Source of the DNA: Numidum massiliense
GTDB lineage: Bacteria; Bacillota; Bacilli; Thermoactinomycetales; Novibacillaceae
Direction: 5' to 3'
Length of the DNA stretch: 64,000 bases
Assembly: GCF_001375555.1 (NCBI RefSeq)
Contig: NZ_CTDZ01000009.1
Span: 675,758 to 739,757 of the forward strand
Below, in pieces: positions 61,193 to 64,000 of this stretch. Every line of letters begins with the position of its first letter. Within the stretch, counting starts at the first letter, position 1. The notes beneath the pieces are model-generated. The model was given only the letters and a program-made list of their open reading frames with translations. It was not told where the DNA came from and searched no databases. The position numbers and the translations under genes are program-made.

Positions 61193-61279
61193 ACCAATGC
61201 TATATAAACTATAAATTAACGTAAGTCATTACGCAAGGACATAGCTCGACACATAACGCACAATGCATGAGGGGAAGGA

Positions 61280-62224
61280 ATGGTGGCTAGAATGACGAAT
61301 CAGAAGCACAGGACTGTGACTGAGGGCACGCAAGAGTCGCCCGCGACCGAAACAGCGGCTAAAGGCAAGCGAGGTGGACTGAAAGTGCCGCGGGGCGGGG
61401 TCATTATGGACGTCGTCAACGCGGAACAGGCGAAAGTAGCGGAAGCAGCTGGGGCGGTTGCGGTCATGGCGTTAGAACGCGTACCGGCGGACATTCGCGC
61501 GGCCGGAGGAGTGGCACGGATGGCTGACCCGCGCCTCGTCGAAGACGTGCAGCGAGCCGTCAGCATTCCCGTGATGGCGAAAGTGCGGATCGGTCACTTT
61601 GTCGAGGCGCGTCTCCTAGAAGCGCTCGCCGTCGACTACATCGATGAAAGTGAAGTGCTTACCCCGGCAGACAACAAGTTTCACATTGACAAAACGCAAT
61701 TTTCCGTTCCGTTCGTGTGCGGTGCACGCCATTTAGGGGAGGCGCTCAGACGGATCGGTGAAGGGGCGCAAATGATTCGCACGAAAGGAGAGCCGGGTAC
61801 CGGTAACATCGTCGAAGCGGTCAAACATATGCGGGCGATGATGAGCGATATTCGCAAGGTGCGCGCGATGTCGCGGGATGAATTGATGGCAGAAGCGAAG
61901 CAGATCGAGGCGCCGTACGAGTTGCTCGTGCAAGTACACGAGACAGGTAAGTTGCCGGTGCCAAACTTAGCAGCTGGCGGCGTGGCCACCCCTGCCGATG
62001 CCGCACTGATGATGCATTTAGGGGCGGACGGCGTATTTGTCGGATCGGGCATTTTTAAAGCGGCCCACCCAGAAAAATTCGCCCGCGCGATCGTACGCGC
62101 AGCTACGAATTTCGACGATTACGCCCTCATCGCCCGATTGTCGGCGGATTTAGGTGAGGCGATGCCAGGGATCGACGTGGCACAACTCGCGCCGGAAAAA
62201 CAGATGCAAACGCGCGGTTGGTGA
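61280..62224 (+). CDS. pdxS: Pyridoxal 5'-phosphate synthase subunit PdxS
   Basis: 314 residues. Conserved sequence from [20 protein letters not shown] through [60 protein letters not shown] and GVFVGSGIF to MQTRGW at the end. Catalytic lysines are expected in VMAKVRIGH and RTKGEPG. It builds PLP from ribose 5-phosphate, glyceraldehyde 3-phosphate and ammonia. The N-terminus is longer than usual, and ATG 61292 is an alternative start. The glutaminase partner pdxT does not follow, unlike in most Bacillales. Confidence 0.95.
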   Translation: MVARMTNQKHRTVTEGTQESPATETAAKGKRGGLKVPRGGVIMDVVNAEQAKVAEAAGAVAVMALERVPADIRAAGGVARMADPRLVEDVQRAVSIPVMAKVRIGHFVEARLLEALAVDYIDESEVLTPADNKFHIDKTQFSVPFVCGARHLGEALRRIGEGAQMIRTKGEPGTGNIVEAVKHMRAMMSDIRKVRAMSRDELMAEAKQIEAPYELLVQVHETGKLPVPNLAAGGVATPADAALMMHLGADGVFVGSGIFKAAHPEKFARAIVRAATNFDDYALIARLSADLGEAMPGIDVAQLAPEKQMQTRGW

Positions 62225-62269
62225 ACAGGGGACGCGAATCGCATGAGCCAACCAGTTAGCTATGAAAAA

Positions 62270-62307
62270 AACAACGTACCGATGCGAATCTGTGTCGGTA
62301 CGTTGTT
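62270..62307. terminator. Bidirectional terminator between pdxS and ctaG
   Basis: AACAACGTACCGA (62270-62282) and TCGGTACGTTGTT (62295-62307) form a 13-bp stem, A-rich on the left and T-rich on the right, serving both convergent genes. Confidence 0.8.
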
Positions 62308-62376
62308 TCCTAATTAGCCTGTGAGAATAACCTGTGAGTCGATTGTTACAGTAGAGACGTGTTTTTAGCTTGTTTA

Positions 62377-63297
62377 TTACTTGTTGGTCGCGGCACTGTA
62401 GGCGCTCGCGTAAGGACGCTGATATTCTTCGATGTTGGCCACTTTTTTCTCCCGCCGCACCCACTGTGTAAAGATCTTTACCAAGAAGGTCATGAACATC
62501 GTCTCTTGGGCTAGTTTCATAATGATACCACCCAATTGTTGATCTTCACCCGGTGAAAACAGGTTGAGCTGCGAGAACAGTTCCGGCGGTACAGATGACC
62601 CCGGCGGCAAACAATAGCCTAAAGCGAGTGACCACAAGTTCGGATCGTTATACGTCGCATAGAGTGGCCCCGTGGCAAAAATAATCATCGCACACGCAGG
62701 TAACAACAAACCGCTGTTGCCAAACAGATAGGCAATACGCTTCAATTCGGATAGGTTGCTGCGGTCGGGAACAGGGGCGACGATGTGCCACCACATTAAA
62801 AGAGCTGTACTAAACAGTAAAAACTGAAAGATGCGGTGCAACGTGTAATTCATCATTAAGAAGTCGAGCAAGCTCGGCAAATGGTAAAACGATAATAAGA
62901 CGTTAAACAAGATCAGCCCGATAAACGGGTTCAATACGGCTTTATAGATCCGGTTTAACACGCGTATCTCGTTCATCCACGTAAAAAACCAGCTCGGGCT
63001 ACCGAGTAACAGTAACGGTGGCGCCACGAAAAACAAAACGCCCATTTGCGCCATATGGGCACTGAACATGACGTGGCCGAGAATGTAAAGCGGGCCGCCA
63101 TACGCAAAGTAAAAGACGACGAGTCCGATGAGAAATGTTACTTTTTGCTTTTTTGGTACGGGGGCAGATCCCGGAATATGTTCGCGCGCTGATCCGACGA
63201 TCCATAAGTAAGCGACCCCGAGTGCGATCGTCAAAATCATGAAGCTCGGGTTCCACAACGCGGTAAAGCTGAATTGATCCATAAACATGCTGACCAA
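62377..63297 (-). CDS. ctaG: Cytochrome c oxidase assembly factor CtaG (caa3 type)
   Basis: About 306 residues with seven membrane helices. CtaG_BC features: FSFTALWNPSFMILTIALGV, YGGPLYILGHVMFSAHMAQM (His residues thought to bind copper), PSWFFTWMNEIRVLN, YHLPSLLDFLMMN and MWWHIVAPVPD. It helps insert copper in the caa3 oxidase. TTG 63297 lies eight bases after AGGAGG; ATG 63288 is the alternative. It follows the YtkA-like gene on the same strand and has its own promoter. Confidence 0.9.
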   Translation of the reverse strand: MVSMFMDQFSFTALWNPSFMILTIALGVAYLWIVGSAREHIPGSAPVPKKQKVTFLIGLVVFYFAYGGPLYILGHVMFSAHMAQMGVLFFVAPPLLLLGSPSWFFTWMNEIRVLNRIYKAVLNPFIGLILFNVLLSFYHLPSLLDFLMMNYTLHRIFQFLLFSTALLMWWHIVAPVPDRSNLSELKRIAYLFGNSGLLLPACAMIIFATGPLYATYNDPNLWSLALGYCLPPGSSVPPELFSQLNLFSPGEDQQLGGIIMKLAQETMFMTFLVKIFTQWVRREKKVANIEEYQRPYASAYSAATNK

Positions 63298-63454
63298 AAG
63301 AAGCACCTCCTAAACAGGTGGATACGAGTAACGAGTAAGTATAGCTAACGACAAGACAGCGGCTTGACAGTGATAGTATGCGTGATCATCTTAACGACTG
63401 AGCGAAAACAGGACGATGGCTCCCGAGACACACTTAACCGTATTCTGTATATAA

Positions 63455-63482
63455 ATTGTACCGTAAATCGCGACAGTGTCAA
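63455..63482 (-). promoter_or_regulatory. Promoter of ctaG
   Basis: On the minus strand TTGACA (complement of 63477-63482), 16-bp spacer, TACAAT (complement of 63455-63460), between the YtkA-like gene and ctaG. Confidence 0.55.
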
Positions 63483-63492
63483 TTCCATTCAC

Positions 63493-63936
63493 TTATTCGA
63501 CGGTAAAGGGTTGCTTAGGCATATTATGCATCCCGCGTGCCGTAACATGTGCGATCACGTAATACGTCCCTTTCTCCTCAAACGTTTTGTCGATGGCGTA
63601 AACGCCGTCGCCCGTGTGCTTACCTTCGATTTTATCGTGTTTATCCTCGCCGTCGCGCCACACTTCGAACAGCACTTCATCCGCGTCGGTCACTTTTTCC
63701 TCTGCTTGGGTGACGGTCGCTTTAATGGTTGTCGCTTTTCCTTTTGCCACTTTCTCCGGTAAGTCGATCGCGACTTCGATCGGGTCTAACGCTGTCGGTG
63801 TGGAGTCATCTTGCCCGGTATCAGCATGCGCGTCCGACGCGTGATCGTCCGCAGATCCGGCTTGATCGTCCGTACCAGCGGCGCAGCCAGTCGCGACAAG
63901 TAGACAGACAGCGAAAAGCGCTACGATTTTTTTCAA
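63493..63936 (-). CDS. YtkA-like domain lipoprotein
   Basis: 147 residues. Signal peptide KKIVALFAVCLLVATGC with the lipobox Cys at position 18, an Asp/His-rich linker (DDHASDAHADTG) and a beta-sandwich YtkA/FixH-like domain (EVAIDLPEKVAKGKATTIKA, VLFEVWRDGEDKHD, GTYYVIAHVTARGMHNM). The His/Met-rich end may bind copper. The neighbours (SCO1-like tail upstream, ctaG downstream) point to cytochrome oxidase assembly at the outer face of the membrane. GGAGGTAC precedes the ATG. Confidence 0.85.
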   Translation of the reverse strand: MKKIVALFAVCLLVATGCAAGTDDQAGSADDHASDAHADTGQDDSTPTALDPIEVAIDLPEKVAKGKATTIKATVTQAEEKVTDADEVLFEVWRDGEDKHDKIEGKHTGDGVYAIDKTFEEKGTYYVIAHVTARGMHNMPKQPFTVE

Positions 63937-63948
63937 CGCGAGTACCTC

Positions 63949-64000
63949 CTATTTTAATGCTTTAATGTCTTTAATAATGTCGTCAACCGGCGGTTTTAAA
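63949..64000 (-). CDS. C-terminal end of a probable SCO1-family copper chaperone
   Basis: Only the last 16 codons are in the window, ending LKPPVDDIIKDIKALK before TAG. This is the usual ending of SCO1/SenC proteins (a PP-x(2-3)-I-x-D-I-K-x-L helix), and the next genes are oxidase assembly factors. The stop lies 12 bases before the YtkA-like ATG, indicating one operon. Confidence 0.5.
   Translation of the reverse strand, partial: LKPPVDDIIKDIKALK

Noticed and set aside
61020-61260. Riboswitch before pdxS
   Set aside because: The repeats are short DNA-type operator motifs fitting PdxR; no aptamer-like structure or terminator is seen.

Overview
The window looks like chromosomal DNA of a spore-former-type Bacillota (order Bacillales or a close relative) of intermediate GC. 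The reasons are Shine-Dalgarno sites of the AGGAGG type, frequent GTG and TTG starts, consensus sigma-A promoters with 17-bp spacers, CcpA cre-like boxes, an M-box magnesium riboswitch, and Bacillus-type genes (ctaG, a YitT-family protein, pdxR/pdxS, speD). No rRNA and no intact tRNA gene is present, so the species cannot be named from the sequence.

Layout. 1-5691 is the right end of a GC-rich integrative element: a chain of small, overlapping, plus-strand genes (XRE regulator, HNH protein, Cys_rich_VLP protein, several small RNase H-like proteins, a coiled-coil protein). It ends in the 3' half of a tRNA-Val(GAC) gene followed by that gene's terminator, which is the expected scar of tRNA-site integration. 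5700-7670 is a decaying border with a GIY-YIG protein, an XRE repressor with operator dyads, and ORF fragments. 7671-12965 holds an ornithine cyclodeaminase-family enzyme, an Mg2+ P-type ATPase behind an M-box riboswitch, and speD. 12966-16601 is a CRISPR leader and a 50-repeat array with no cas genes in the window. 16895-20828 holds a secreted lipase and an alpha/beta hydrolase gene cut in two by an IS1182-like element. 20940-24174 carries a YitT-family protein, a Cys-rich small protein, a SufR-like regulator and an arylamine N-acetyltransferase.

Four metabolic blocks dominate the rest. (i) 24333-30325: DeoR regulator, EltD/LthA-like polyol dehydrogenase, polyol permease, RpiB-like isomerase, DhaK and DhaL, a probable erythritol/L-threitol catabolic operon. 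(ii) 32049-43963: HyuA/HyuB-type ATP-dependent lactamase, GabT-type aminotransferase, permease, semialdehyde dehydrogenase, DUF3870 protein, CsiD/GlaH glutarate hydroxylase and LhgO. Together these can be read as a complete route from a lactam such as valerolactam through 5-aminovalerate and glutarate to 2-oxoglutarate. Two of its transcription units begin with leaders of about 200 nt ending in an intrinsic terminator just before the first gene, so attenuation is likely. (iii) 46709-57794: a Gram-positive version of the uncharacterised enterobacterial yhf cluster (yhfZ, Y, U, T, php, S, X, W) interrupted by an IS110-family element and followed by a secreted serine hydrolase. (iv) 59446-62224: divergent pdxR and pdxS without pdxT.

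The right end (62377-64000, minus strand) is a cytochrome oxidase assembly block: the tail of a probable SCO1 gene, a YtkA-like lipoprotein and ctaG. Broken genes include the IS-split hydrolase, a frameshifted VWA lipoprotein and several small fragments.
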